Origin: Triparma columacea
Taxonomy: Eukaryota; Sar; Bolidophyceae; Parmales; Triparmaceae
Reading direction: 5' to 3'
DNA: 64,000 nucleotides
Assembly: GCA_030267965.1 (NCBI GenBank)
Contig: BRYA01000351.1
Location: forward strand, 32,873 to 96,872
The notes below the pieces were generated by a model. That model had not been told where the DNA came from and did not search any database. It worked only from the letters and a program-made list of their open reading frames with translations. The translations under genes were made by a program, and so were the position numbers. Below, one piece after another: positions 45,374-57,006 of this stretch. How positions within the stretch are numbered: position 1 is the stretch's first letter; every line of letters starts with the position of its first letter.

Positions 45374-45687
45374 GGCATCGATTTGCTATTGAGGTTGTAG
45401 CTCTGTGAGCTGCACGGATGTTTCCAAAAGAACAAAAGGGCTTCAAAGAATATCTCAAATCATTTTTGACCCCTTTCACTTCCGCGTTTGTCACCGTAAG
45501 TTTGTTACGCACCGTTAAGACAATTGGAGTAGACGAGATGTTCGTTAAAGAGTCAGATTGATGCCAAATTGGCGACAATCAATCAATTTTCGACCCCTTT
45601 GCGCCCCTTCCTCACGCTCATTTCCGCCCACCTACGAAGATAGACGAACAACGAAACAGGCTGTAATAATTTTTCGTTAAATCGCCC
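45374..45687. promoter_or_regulatory. Divergent intergenic region
   Basis: 314 bp between divergent start codons of porphobilinogen deaminase and the large coiled-coil gene. I see only short AT-rich stretches and no RNA gene. Confidence 0.5.
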
Positions 45688-48600
45688 ATGAAGCCCCTAA
45701 TTGTCCTCTTCATTTCCAATCTTAAGTTTAAAGTCTCACGAACAAGGTCATTCAGTTTAGGAATGGAAACCTTTGAAAGTTCATTCCTCAAGGATCCCCG
45801 AACGGGAGTCTGCGACTGCTCAATAGCATGCAGCGATTTGCTGGGATTAGCGATGTGGAGGAAGGAGGGGAAGGATTGGAAAGTTGACCTCGGCGGTTTG
45901 TCGAGGGGAAAGGTTGAACAAAACTTCGGGTCTCCCGCGGCAATGTCGGGAGTAGTGTCACCTGAGGGGTCTCGATTGGGATCTCCGACCTATAGGATAA
46001 CCCTTAAGAGCTTCCTCCTCGCTCAGGCCACTGAAAAGTTCCTCAGGGAGCCCCTCGATGAGAGCCTCTCTTCTCCATTGTCCACCAACCGGCCTTCCAA
46101 GGAGGTTACGGCCAAGGTTTTAAAGATCATCCGGGAGTGGCATAGGATCGACGCGAAGGCCGGGGCTGCTCTCTCCACGAAGAACGCGCAGGCCTACTAC
46201 TCGGGGGTTGTCTGTACCAAGAACTGCTACGAAGTATGCACCAAGCTCAACGAGATCAGGGCCAGTGCTTTCGGGGGTTGCAACGAGGTTAAGAGGGGGA
46301 AGAGGGGGAGAAAGACGCAGGGAGAGGACATTTTCCTCTCCCCTAGTAAGGGGACGATGGGCGAGGATGAGGTGAGCGATTTTGGAGGAAAGGTTCGCAG
46401 CTGTGAGACAAACCCTAACACATCCCCCCCTCCCAGGCACTGCCGGAAACTGTCCGAGCTTCCATCACACCACCCTCGGATCGCCTCCCTGAAACGATCC
46501 GCACCGCTCGGGGTGGGTCAGACTACGGTCTCCCCCCAACGCCACTGTTCCTCAAGGCCAAGACCATAGACAATTACGACTCCGGCGAGGATTCGGAGAT
46601 ATCGCCCGGCGGGATTGGGGGGAGCATTCTGGCAACGTCAATCGTGAGAGGGAGCTACAGCGAGCATATCACGGGACTAGGGGACGCCCTCAGCTGCATG
46701 GAGAACAACGAGAACGCCCCCGAAGCCAAAGCAGCCGTGATAATTGAGGACAACGACGGCGCCGAGGAGAAGGTGAGAAAGGGTGAAGAACGAAGTCTTC
46801 CATTACTATCATTGTACACCGAGTCAACCGCTGTATAATTCTCACGCCTTATCCCATCCTCACAGGAGGTGGAAAAGAAAAAGATTTTGAGGCGGAAGAA
46901 GAAGACTTCGACCATGAAAAAGAAAATTCAGAGCGCCCAGCGGATAACTGTCTCATCCGAACGACCCGGAACGGCGCCGATCCCAACAAAGAAGAAGAAG
47001 AAGAAGAAGGCAAACAAAATTTCCTCTGACCCTATGGCCAACAATGTCCCCCCCCAAGCCCCCCCCCCTCCCTCCCCCCCGCCTCCCCCGAGGCCTGAAA
47101 CCCCCAAAGGGGCCGCGTCTCCAGCGACCTACGGCACTTCTCCCCAAAAGCCAAGCTCTCCCCCCCCGGCGATCAACAGAGACGCCGTGCTCAACCTCAA
47201 CAGGCTAGCGGAGTTACAGAGGAAGTTCGAGTACGAGGTCAAGCTTAGGGCCGACGCCGAGGCCAACTGCATGATCGCGTCGCGGACCGCCGCGAGCTTG
47301 ACCTTAGAGCTTAAGAGAGAGAAGGAGAAGGTCACGAAGGCTCAAACACAGGCATCCAAGGCCCAAACCTCCCTTCTCGCTGCCAACGAAAACCTCCTCT
47401 TGTCGAAGCAGCATAACAAGGAGTTCATGAGCGAGGTGAGTGCTATGGGAACGGTGAAGTCGAAGGCGAATTGTAATAAGACTTACAATAATGGCTAAAC
47501 TCCCTCCGTTTGCCGCGCATCCCATCCCCACCATCACAGGTAGAGATACTGAAGGAAAAGGTCAGGGACAACACCGGGAAGGCAGCCGCTGCTGAGGCGC
47601 TCCTGGAAGCTGAGAGGGAAAGGAACAAGGTCGCAAAGGCCCATAATTCGGAACTAAAGGCTGCCATTAGGAAGCTGGCGACGCTGAAGGAGACTGGAGA
47701 GTACACACCGCGGGTAAATGCAGCTATTAACGACACATCACCCCCACCAGTTGAGCTGCCCAAGGACACCGCCAACCTCCAACAGATCAAGCAGCTCAAG
47801 AACGAAAACATTTACCTGCGCAAACAGGTCTCTTCGGAAATCCAGTGTAAGAAGGAACTGCAGAAGGTGGTCGAGTCCCAAAACGAGAGGCTCCAGAGCA
47901 CCAACGTCACAATTCGAAACCTGGAGGGCAAGCTGAAGGCAGCTGAAAGCGCCGCCTCAATCTTCGATGAAGCCGGGGAGGAGGACAAGGAGAACCAGAG
48001 CTCAGGCAGCGGTAACAGCCAGCACCCCCTGGAGGTGGAAAACGAGAGCTTGAGGAGGGAGCTGAAGGAGGTGACGGATTGCTACCAAGCTTCGAGGAAG
48101 AATTTGGCCGTGACCCAGAAAGCGCTTGAGAATACCCGTGCCATTAATTCCAAGACGGAATCCGAAATGGGGATCCTCAACGCGCAGCTCGAGGAGACCA
48201 AGGGTGAGCTAGAGGGACAGGCCAAACACCACAGTGACATGGCCGCCCTTCTTGAAAACAAGGTCGAAGCGGCGGAGAGAAAGGCCGAAGGGGTGGAGAG
48301 GCACTACGAAGAGGTTCGAAAGGGGACAGAAGTGGACGGAAGAAAAAAGTTGGCGTGCTTTAGGATGTCCATGGCTGTCATGAGGATTGCGGAGGGAGGG
48401 ACGAGTGGCGACTGTCGCCTCCGGGAAGCCTTCTTTTCGTGGGCCTTCAAAAGTGCGAGCAAGAGGGGGGAGGAGATCAAGGAGGACGCAGAAATTGCAG
48501 CCGTGAAGGACAGGGAGGTCGCGAGGAAGGAGGTTGCGAGAGTTAAGAGGGAGGAAGAAAGAGGAGGTGAGTCTCAAGAGCGAGGAATGAATCCGCCCCG

Positions 48601-51217
48601 AATTATTCTCACCTATTTTCCCATCGCAACAGCTTCGGAAAAAATCGAAGCCGTCAAGAAGAAGGCCACTGACCACATGAACAAAATCAAGGAGGAGATG
48701 AAGAAGCTGCTGACGTCCAAAGACTCTGAGATTGCGCAACTCAAGGGGCTGGTGGAGAACCTCAACAGCAAGCTGAAGGTTGCAGGCGATGATAGGGAGA
48801 CCCTTAAGGGGAGAATCGCAGAGCTTCAGGTTCAGGTGAAGGCCGTAGACGCCGAAAGGGGGAGGGAGAAGAGAGAGAAGGAGGACACAAAGAGAAAGCT
48901 GGAGGACCAGCTTTCGGAGAAGGAGAAGTTATGCAGGGAGCTGGGGGGGAGGGTGGAAGAGACGGAGAGAAAGATGGCGGAGAGAGAGGAGAGTTTGAAT
49001 AGTAAAAACAGCGTTGCGATTGACAAGGCCCTGCTGGACCTCGAGAAGGCGTTGAGGGCGGAGCACGGGAAGGAGGTCTGCTGTATGGAGGAGAGGTGGA
49101 AGGAGGAGATGAAGGCGGAAGAGAGAAGGAGGTTCGAGGCGGAGGAGAGGGGCAGGAAGGAGGTCGAGAGGGTGGTCGAGGGAAAGGAGAAAGAGGCCAA
49201 GGAGGCCGAAGAGAGGTGGAAGGTCGCGTTGGAGGAGGTGAAAATAGCCGAAGCCGAGAGGAGGGACAGGGAGGTTGAGGAGGGAAGGAGGGAAGCGGGA
49301 AGAATGGTCAAGGATGCGGTGGAAATGAAGGAGAAGGAGTCCAAGGGAATGGTAGAGTTGGTGGCGAAGGAGTGGGAGGGCAAGATGGAGAAGGGTAGGG
49401 AGGAGCTGGAGACAGCGTGGAGGAGCAAAATCAGGGAGGTTGGGAGGGAGTGGGAGGAAGAGCTGAAGAAGCAGCTCGAGAAGACCGAGCTTGGCGAGAG
49501 GATGAAGCTCGGGGAGGAGAGGGCTAGGAGTGCGCGGGTCGCCCAGATGGCGAGGGAGGAAACGGAGGCCGCATGGAGTAGGAGAATGAGGGAAGAGGTT
49601 GATAAAACGGAGATGAGATTGAAGGGCGAGTTGAAGGAAGTGGAAGCGAGAGCTCTGAGGGAGAAGAAGGAGCTGGAGGAAGGGAAGAGGGCGGCGGTGA
49701 TGAGGGAGGCTGAGAAGTGGGAGAAAGCCCTCGGCGACGCTGTTGAGGCCGGGGAGAAGAGGAGGGTTGAGGAGGCGGAGAAGTTGAAGGGGGAATACGA
49801 GGCGAGGGGGGAGGAGGGGAGGAAGAGGGTCGCGGATGCTGCAAAGAAGGCAATCGAAGAGGCAAGGAGGAGATTTTTGGACTGCAAGGCGGAGATGGAG
49901 AGGAAGGCGGGGGAGGTGGAGGTCCTGGGCGGGGCCGTGGAGAGGTTGGAGGGAGAGCTGAAGGTCGCGAAGGAGGAGAAGGAGGAGGTGGAGGGGAGGG
50001 TTGTGGACATGATGGGGGATTTGGAGAGGATGGGGAGGAGGGAGAAGGTCAACATGGGCAGCGAGAGAAGGATGGAGGAGGAGATTAAGAAGCTGCAGGC
50101 TGAAGTTGAGGAGGAAAGGAACGAGGGGAAGAAGAAGTTCGCGGAGGGAGTGGCGAAAGGTTTGGAGGAGAGAAAGAGGGAGGCCAGGACGCTGGAGGAC
50201 AAACTGAAGGAGAAGGAAGTCGGGTGGGAGAATGAAAAAGCAACGTTGGTGGAGGGGTTGGAAGGCTGGAAGGAAAGGGGGAGGGTCTGGGGGGAGCAGG
50301 CCGAGGTGCTGGACAGGGAGATACTGGAGCTTAGGGGAGAGAGGGAGAAGATGATTGCTGACAACAAGGCGCTCGCAGAGGGCATGGGAAGGGCCAGGGC
50401 AGAGGCGGAGAGGTGGGAAGGGGAGAGGGAGGAAACGAGGAAGAAGTTGGCCAAGGTTAAGAAGGAGGGGGAGAGGGCGGTTAGGGAGGTCAGGGTGGAG
50501 ATGGGCGTTGAGATGGAGGAGAGGTTAAAGGAGGCAGTGGAGTTGGGTGTCAAGGAGACGAGCAGGAGGGTGGAGGCAGAGAAGGAGGGGAGGGTTAGGG
50601 CCGAAGAGAGATTTAGAATGGAAATGGAGAGATGGGAGGGGGAGAGGAGGGGTTTGGAGGGGAGGGTGGAGGAGGGGGAGAGGAGATTTGGGGAATCGGA
50701 GAGAACGTTGGGGAGGGTGGGGGTTTTGTTGGGTGTGTTGGGGGGGTTGGGGGGGTTAGGGGGGAGGGAAGAAGAGGAAGAGGAAGAGGAGGTGGAGGAC
50801 AGGGGGAGGAAATTGAGGGAGGAATACGATGGGTTGGTGAGAAAAATCCAGGAGAGGGTGGAGAAGGGGAGGGAGATAGGAGAGATGATCCAAGAATGCG
50901 AGAACAAAATCGCTCAGCATGGCAAGGACGGAGGGTCGTTGAGTCCCGGGGGCACCATGAGCCTGAGCCACGTCAAAATCAAGAGGAGGCTGAACGAGGA
51001 GCTAGAGGGCTTCCTCGTCGAGATCGACAAGAACAGAAAGATGGTCAAGAAAATGAACCTGGAAGTCGTCAAGCTTTTGGAGAGGAGAATTCAGGTCGAG
51101 GCCGTGGGGAGAGGAAGGGAGAGGAAGAGGGGAGAAAGCTTAGGAGAGAAGATGAAAAGGGTCGGAGAGGTCGTCAGGGAGTTGCGGGAGGTTGTGGTTG
51201 TGGAAAAAAAGAGTTAG
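45688..51217 (+). CDS. Very long coiled-coil protein, unknown function
   Basis: Five exons: 45688-46371, 46437-46772, 46866-47435, 47540-48566, 48633-51217; 1733 residues. The N-terminal ~230 residues look globular (ITLKSFLLAQATEKFL, VLKIIREWHRIDAKAG, Cys-containing YYSGVVCTKNCYEVC). A Lys-rich and proline-rich linker (KKKKKKKANK, PPPPSPPPPPRP) precedes continuous heptad-rich coiled coil from about 390 to the end, almost all Glu/Lys/Arg in the last 860 residues. This suggests a centrosomal, ciliary-rootlet or cytoskeletal scaffold; no named family is recognised. The fourth intron (48567-48632, 66 bp) has no stop and is in frame, so it can be read through. The start could also be the Met at 45763. 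The Glu/Lys bias makes long antisense frames, which are artefacts. Confidence 0.75.
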
Positions 51218-51318
51218 GGAATGTGAAAATGTGTTTATACTGGAAATGGTTAATTTAGGCTATCTTGTTTTTCGTCGCAACGTGGCGTGGCAAAAAAAAA
51301 GGCATCAATTTGAGATGC

Positions 51319-51326
51319 AAAAAAAA
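51319..51326 (-). terminator. RNA polymerase III terminator of the 5S gene
   Basis: Run of eight A on the plus strand, that is eight T on the minus strand, immediately after the 3' stem of the 5S rRNA. T4 or longer is the standard Pol III stop signal. Confidence 0.8.
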
Positions 51327-51439
51327 TCAGCACTCTGTGTTCCAACGTGGTCCCCCACCGTAGTACTAATAGAGCCAGGTCATGCTTAACTTCGCTGAGC
51401 AGACGGGAAGCGGTGCTGTCATGATTGTGTGGCCGATTC
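51324..51439 (-). rRNA. 5S ribosomal RNA
   Basis: Minus-strand match by eye to eukaryotic 5S rRNA: 5' GAATCGGCCACACAATCATG, then AGCACCGCTTCCCGTCTGCT, CGAAGTTAAGC (box A region of the internal control region), TTAGTACTA, and GGGGGACCACGTTGGAACAC (box C region). Ends pair as AAUCGGC with GCUGAUU (seven pairs, one G-U), giving about 116 nt, normal for 5S. It is followed by eight T. The gene stands alone between two protein genes, not next to rRNA. One copy is visible; others are expected elsewhere. Exact ends are plus or minus two bases. Confidence 0.88.
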
Positions 51440-51539
51440 TGAATGAAGAGGTATTTTCTTGCTATAAGTTTTACCTCTTAATGTCTTTTTCTCCACATTT
51501 TCTCCCACATTTTGGTTTCGTTGTGCAAAAAACCTTGAC

Positions 51540-52020
51540 ATGTCCTCATCAACCAAGCGCAAGGGGGAGGTTCCGGAGGAAGGACAACAACCGGCGACGA
51601 AGAAGACAACAGACGAGAAGATAAAGACAATTACAAAGATAAAGGAGCTCATACAGGTTGGGATGTCCAAGTAAGTTCGGGTGGGGTGGGGTGGTGGTGG
51701 GGGTTGTGGGGAATTGACGGGAGGAATGGTAGATATACTTCTTTAATCGTTCCGAGAAGAGGAGCTTATCCATCGCCCAAACGCTGCCTCCCCAACTCAG
51801 ATACATGACCCAGGCTGAGATAATCTCAGCCCTCAAACACCAACACCAAATCAAGCCTAGCGATACGTGCCTTGTGTGGCGGAAGCTCGAGGAGCAGAAC
51901 AAGGACTTCTTCTTCTCTTATGGGGTAAGATTACGGCTAAAGGACCAGGTGGCTGCGTTCAATTATCTATCTGGACAACATAGAGCTCTGGCGGTGAAGT
52001 TGAGGGGCGACGAAGCTTGA
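51540..52020 (+). CDS. Small protein with plant-type A_thal_3526-like domain
   Basis: Two exons, 51540-51670 and 51801-52020, phase-2 intron, 116 residues. A Lys-rich N-terminus with a KRK cluster is followed by ITKIKELIQVGMSKYMTQAE and IKPSDTCLVWRKLEEQN, then KDFFFSYGVRLRLKDQVAAF. This resembles the short domain described as plant-specific A_thal_3526 (TIGR01589), with conserved YM-x-Q-x-E, LVW-x-KLE-x-x-N-x-x-FF and Y-x-x-RL. Function of that domain is unknown; some plant proteins with it are nuclear. Placement in the family is from memory of the motif and needs a profile search. Confidence 0.7.
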
Positions 52021-52131
52021 TGAAGGAGTATGATTAAAGGTGTACGATACATGTATGTTGGGGGTTATCATTATAGTAGAATTTTATCGGGGAAAAACCT
52101 CACCGTCTTCGTTTATTATATTCCTCATCAC

Positions 52132-54539
52132 TTACTTCAATGAGTAAAACTTTCCACTTGCAGGATCCTGGTAGACCCCCTCCTTGACAAAGACGAGTTC
52201 AAGCTCCTCGTCTTCTTCCTCGGAGTCATCAAAACTACCACCTTCGTAATCAGCGGCAAGAGCGGAGGGTGCAACTTCCGCAAACTCCACCTCCTCCTCC
52301 ACCTCCTCCTCCACCTCCTTCTCCACTTCCTCCTGAACCACAACTTCGTGGCTTACTTCCTGAAGCACATTGCCGCTGTTGTTGAAGTTTCCCGTCCTCA
52401 TCAGTACCAGTCCATCGTTTTCGTCGTCTAGCGTTGGGGGACCCTCCCTCAGCGGCGACTCTGGGTCGTAGTTCTCCTTCTCCTCTCCCTGCTCAAGCGG
52501 GTTAAGGTGAATTTGGTCGTCATACATGGAAGAAGCCGAGCGACTGAGGTCCCCATACTCGGTCTCATAGCTCTCCTCGAGCTGTGGAGGAGAAGCGAGG
52601 GTATTTGTTAGTTTGGGTTTTGTTTGGCTTTTTGCGTCATTGTTGTGCTGGTCGTCCACATTTCAGTCCCCACGTTGACGCTATTCTCACCTCGTCGAGC
52701 TCGCGCTGGAGCTCACGAAGCTTGGCCGCGCCGATATCCATCGTGTTATCGTTCGGAGTCGTGGGGGCGCTATTCTCATGCCAGACCTCCTCGTAGCTCC
52801 TCAGGAACTCCTGGCTTCGTCTCACCCCATCGTCTATGCTAGCGAGCACTGAGCGCCTGCTTCCACCCGTTTGTTGTAGGGACGGAGAATCCTGCATTGG
52901 GCTAGTGTCAAGCATGTTACCGAACGACTGTTCGGTGCGAGGAACTGGAGGGGCAGGTGGCATCGCAGAGGGGGGGAGGGAGTAGTGGCTATTATCATTG
53001 TTGTAGGGGGTGTCCACTGTGGGCGGTGTGGTGGGGCCATCGGCGTCGGCGTCGGCATCGGCATCGGCATCAGCATCGGCGTAAACGGAGAAATTGGAGG
53101 ATGCGGCGGCGCTGACGTTGTGGGAGGGGGTGTTGAGGGAGGAGTCCAAGGTGTTTGAGTGTGACGAGGAGGAACCTGTGGAGTAGTCTTCACGACCATA
53201 CCTCTCCTCCTCCTCCCCCAACACATCCTCCGCACCGACGGTAACAATGTTCCTCTCCATGGCCTTTTTCCTCGCAATCGCCAGTACCCTCCTAACAGCG
53301 TCGGTACCATCCTCGTCATTCTCTTTCTCTTTCTCCTTCTTCGTCAAGACCTTCGTTGCAACTGCACCCTTCTTATCGACGGCCCCTTTCTCCTCCTTCT
53401 CGGGTGTCGAGTCGGCGGCCCCAACCCTGTACCCGAATGCCACCGTCGGCTTGCAGGGTTTAGGCGACCTCATGATAGACATTAGTTTCTGCGGCGAGCA
53501 AGCGGTGAGCAGGCGAGCCGAAGTTTTGCGTTAGGGCTAAAAGAACGGAACTGAGGGAGCTAGAGACATTACGTCTTCTTCCACCTTCTGCAAATTCTCA
53601 CCTTGCTCGGCGTCCTCCTCTGTACTGGTGCAGGAGGAGGTTGATCAGCCTTGTTTGACTTTGCGGCATCGACCTCGGCGTCGCTGTTGTCCCCCTCATC
53701 GTCCTCGTCTCCCCCGACCATGACCACCTTTGCAGGCACCTTCATGGTCCTTGGGAAGTCCAAACTCCCTGGTATCTCAGCGACCTCGGGAGAATCACGG
53801 AGGGTGAAAATCTTCCTGACTTTGGCCTCACTCATGACGGCGATACCGTCGAGAGTTACAAACGTTTGGGAGGGGAATATGTTCCTCACCATGTTGACGA
53901 CATCGAAGCAAAGAGTCGTCCAAGCTCCACCGGGGTCAACCTTACCCATTAAATCAAGCGGCATTTGTGCAGCCAGAGGGCTGACTTTAACGGCGTTGAA
54001 AGAGGTTGACACGTTTATACGGCGACGGGTGCCCTCAGCGGTTGTAACGGCGAGCTCGCAAGCGAAATTCTTGGAGGACCAGAGCTTTGTTTGGAGGACG
54101 AGGTAGCGCTGGGTTATGTGGAGACCGTCCTTGGCCCTGAGAGCATATATATATATGCGTGCGCGTGTGTGGAGTTAGGAAGATTTCACGAGGATTTGGA
54201 TCTGGGCTTTGGGAAAATAAAGGGCATCTGTGACATCTCCTCTCACCTTTTCGGGAGCGACATCTTGCATCCCTGGCTTGGCAGGTTGATCGCCAGTCCT
54301 TGACTCGGCTTGTCGTACGCGCGGGAAATAGCCCCGGAGAGGTTCCACAGACGGCAGGGTTTCGTGCCTGTGGGTTGGAAGATTGGCAGGGATGGCCCCG
54401 ACTGGTAGGAATGCTTGTACCTGTGTGGGGGCAAGGAGGGGGGGGGGAGGGGACGGGTGAGGGAAGATTTACGGATGGGGACATTAAAGGGCGAGGAACG
54501 GTACGGAATGGAGCCACGGAGCGTTTTGGGGGCTCACAT
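52132..54539 (-). CDS. CFAP20-domain (DUF667) protein, CFAP20DC-like
   Basis: Five exons: 54539-54538, 54420-54247, 54136-53602, 53488-52691, 52581-52132; 652 residues. N-terminal ~210 residues match the CFAP20 fold: YKHSYQSGPSLPIF, GTKPCRLWNL, GLHITQRYLVLQTKLWSS, AEGTRRRINVSTSF, AWTTLCFDVVNMVRNIF, KVRKIFTLRD. CFAP20 is a ciliary inner-junction protein; longer CFAP20DC forms have a disordered tail, as here: acidic, Ser-rich, with an Ala-Asp array and a Glu/Val-rich heptad stretch. The initiator appears split: AT ends the first exon (donor GTGAGC) and G begins the second, giving MYKHSYQSG, aligned with family N-termini such as MFKNxxQSG. No upstream ATG in frame exists in exon 2. Confidence 0.82.
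53041..53082. repeat. 6-bp tandem repeat encoding Ala-Asp
   Basis: About seven units of GGCGTC/GGCATC in the coding part of the CFAP20-domain gene, encoding alternating Ala-Asp on the minus strand. Confidence 0.9.
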
Positions 54540-54623
54540 GGAGGGAGGATTTGAAACTGGGGATTGTTCACTGAATCAAAAATGCGCCAAGATTGGCTTT
54601 GCCCGAAAGAGCCACAATTCCTC

Positions 54624-56031
54624 ATGAAAGCCTCTCTCCTCTTTCTTAGCCATTTATACGCAATAAATGGTTTAATAGTAAACCCAAATGGTTTAATGTG
54701 TAATCGTCAGTCTCGTAATGTACTTAATTCAGCTTTAAACTTCAAAAAAAGGCAAAAAAGTTGGCAATCCTCCACACAATCCTCCGACACCTCGCTTACA
54801 TTCACTCCAAAAATGGACACTATTCATCATCTGCATCACTTTAATATTCATAACGTACACATCGCTTCTACTACGCACATCACACATTCAAATGCTGCTT
54901 CAAATAGCGCACTATATGGCTCTAATTACCTTGATAGCCTTACACCTCCACCACAAATTGATATAGCTACAGTACCTAAGGTGAGAACAGAATGGGAAGG
55001 AGTAAGAGAAGGAGGAAGGGAAGAAGAAAGGGAAGAAGAAAGAAGAGAGGGAGAGCACCCGCTCAATGAAGGCCAATATTCAAGGATAGACCCAACCCCA
55101 ACCACGACACCCCCCCTACCACCGATACCCCCCCCACCACCGATACCCCCCCCACCAAACCCAACCTCCAAACCCTTCCAACCCCCACTCACCGCCTTCC
55201 ACCCCCCACCCCCCCTTCCCACTCTCTCTATCAAAACCGCCCATTAGCACCTTTTCTCCCTGTGCTTCCAATACCTGACAATAACCTTCCTCCTCAAGAT
55301 CCTCTTCACCCGTCTATACCCCCTCCTCCCCCCCTCCCTCCTCCCCCCCCTGACCTGGCTAACCTACGCCTTCCTAAGCCTCAAGAGCAGGACCTTCAGC
55401 CTCATGGACAACAGGAGGCCGGGGAAGAGAGAGAGGGGACAGCTAGGATGGTATGACAGGGAAATGCCAAAGGTGAGAGACACTCCTGACTTTGAGAACA
55501 TCGAGCCAGGAAAACTCGCTGAACACAAACACACCACAAACACACACTAACCAATCTACCCCCCTCCCCCCTCCCCCCCTGTCCTAGTGGACCCCCCCAG
55601 GTGTATTCTTCCCGATAATGTGGTGTTTGATAATCACCCCCCTCCGCGCAACCTCCTCCACCCTCCTCCATCTCTCTCTCCCCCCCCCCCTCGCCCTCTC
55701 CTACACCAAAGCCCTAATCCTCCACCTCTGCATCGGGGACATGTGGAACGCCATAAACAACGTCGAGGGAAGGATCGGACTGGCGTGCACGACCGTGCTG
55801 GCGGTTCTGGTGAGCGCGGGGAAGGCGGCGGGAGTTTATAAGGGATCGGGGGTTAAGGGGGCGGGGATTATTCTGGGGGCTACGCTGGGGTGGATTACGG
55901 TGGCGACGGGACTGGTTTGGAACACTTGGTGGATCAACAGGAGAGGACAGGAGGGGAGGAGGGACAGCCTTGTACCGATGAAAGTTAGGGGGGAGGAAAC
56001 TATGACCAAATTCGTTTGGGAGAAAAGGTAA
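54624..56031 (+). CDS. TspO/MBR-like multispan membrane protein with N-terminal leader
   Basis: Three phase-0 exons: 54624-54980, 55248-55472, 55588-56031; 341 residues. The C-terminal half shows the TspO/MBR pattern: WTPPGVFFPIMWCLI at the first-loop/TM junction, a small-residue-rich span, LCIGDMWNAINNVEGRIG, then spans CTTVLAVLVSAGKAAG and GIILGATLGWITVATGLVW. An extra span (FQYLTITFLLKILFTRLYPL) sits before it. TspO proteins bind tetrapyrroles and sterols in mitochondrial or plastid-derived membranes. The N-terminus from Met 54624 (MKASLLFLSHLYAING) looks like a signal peptide, then an Asn/Ser/His-rich stretch, compatible with plastid or ER routing. Met 54812 would remove it. Its start is 85 bp from the CFAP20-domain gene's split start codon. 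Confidence 0.72.
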
Positions 56032-57006
56032 AGGGGGGGGGGGACGGGGGAGAGGGGGCGGAAGGGGGGGAATCAGGGTTAACACTGAGTTTTACTGGAA
56101 AAAAAGTGGAGGGACTTTTTACAACGATAAGAACACTGGAGAGGAGATAGGACGGGGGAGAAGGACGAAGGGGGTAAATGTTGGGTCCTTGGGAAGGGTT
56201 GGGAGCGACTGATGGTTGAATAAGCTGTAAATTGAAGGTCGTTGGGGGAAAGAAAATATATAGGCTTTTAATGGCGATTTCAGCGCTTTGACCGAAAGTG
56301 AATGCGGGAGGGCACCGGGACAGCCCTGGGAGTTTAGTAAATGCAACAACCTTTGAACCACATTTTTCAACTTTGGAAAATAACCAAGCAAAGCGAAAAC
56401 TTAAGGTAAGGACGTACGGGGAGTGACCGCTGTTTATTAGTTGGCGCATTTAATGCAAAAGAAACACAAATTCGGCCGTGATTAGAAATATCAGAAGGCT
56501 CCCCCGAAACCAGTAAATTCCGAATCCATGGATTATTCATCCTTCATACGATTCCCGACGGGATTTTAGCTACACTCCCGGGCTTACTGTACCATACTCC
56601 CGGACTTACAGAGGTCCTTTGACGAATATTATCACCCTTTATCCCTCACCACCTCCCCCCCTTTCCCCTCCCGTCCTCAGCCAAAGTAAACCCCAAGAAT
56701 TAGCCCCTGTAAGAGCTTCGTTGAAGGTAAGAATGTGCATGGAGACCCAAGCTCGGGGGGTGCGAGGCGTAAATTGAGGAAGAAACTAGCGTAACGTAAA
56801 AATACAAGCTTCAGCTCAAATCCACCTTGGTGCCTCGACCAGGATGGTGGGGTTGGTTGACTGCACTGGAGTCAATCGTCGTATATTAATTAGCGACAAC
56901 TGTTGTTACCCCTCATCATCTCGTCACGACCAATAACGTTTCAAAAAACACCTCACTTATCCCCAAACCACCCTTCCACCTTTCAGCCCTCCCTCCCCTC
57001 TAGAGC
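56032..57006. other. Intergenic region, no gene recognised
   Basis: 975 bp. 56032-56170 is purine-rich; a short duplication ACTCCCGGGCTTAC / ACTCCCGGACTTAC occurs at about 56573-56608. Splice-like signals (CTTCGTTGAAGGTAAGAATG near 56716-56730; CTTTCAG near 56980) hint at a non-coding first exon for the START-domain gene, but nothing fixes it. A 149-codon minus-strand frame (56000-56449) has no protein-like features. Confidence 0.5.

Noticed and set aside
48832..50907. 691-codon open frame on the minus strand
   Set aside because: It lies antisense to the Glu/Lys/Arg-rich coiled coil; GAG/AAG-rich sense codons give stop-free Ser/Leu/Phe-rich antisense translation. No domain or splice context supports it.
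51382..51624. 80-codon plus-strand frame
   Set aside because: Overlaps the 5S rRNA gene on the opposite strand and the first exon of the next gene in another frame.
56000..56449. 149-codon minus-strand frame in the intergenic region
   Set aside because: Proline-rich low-complexity translation of purine-rich DNA overlapping the 3' end of the TspO-like gene; no splice or domain support.
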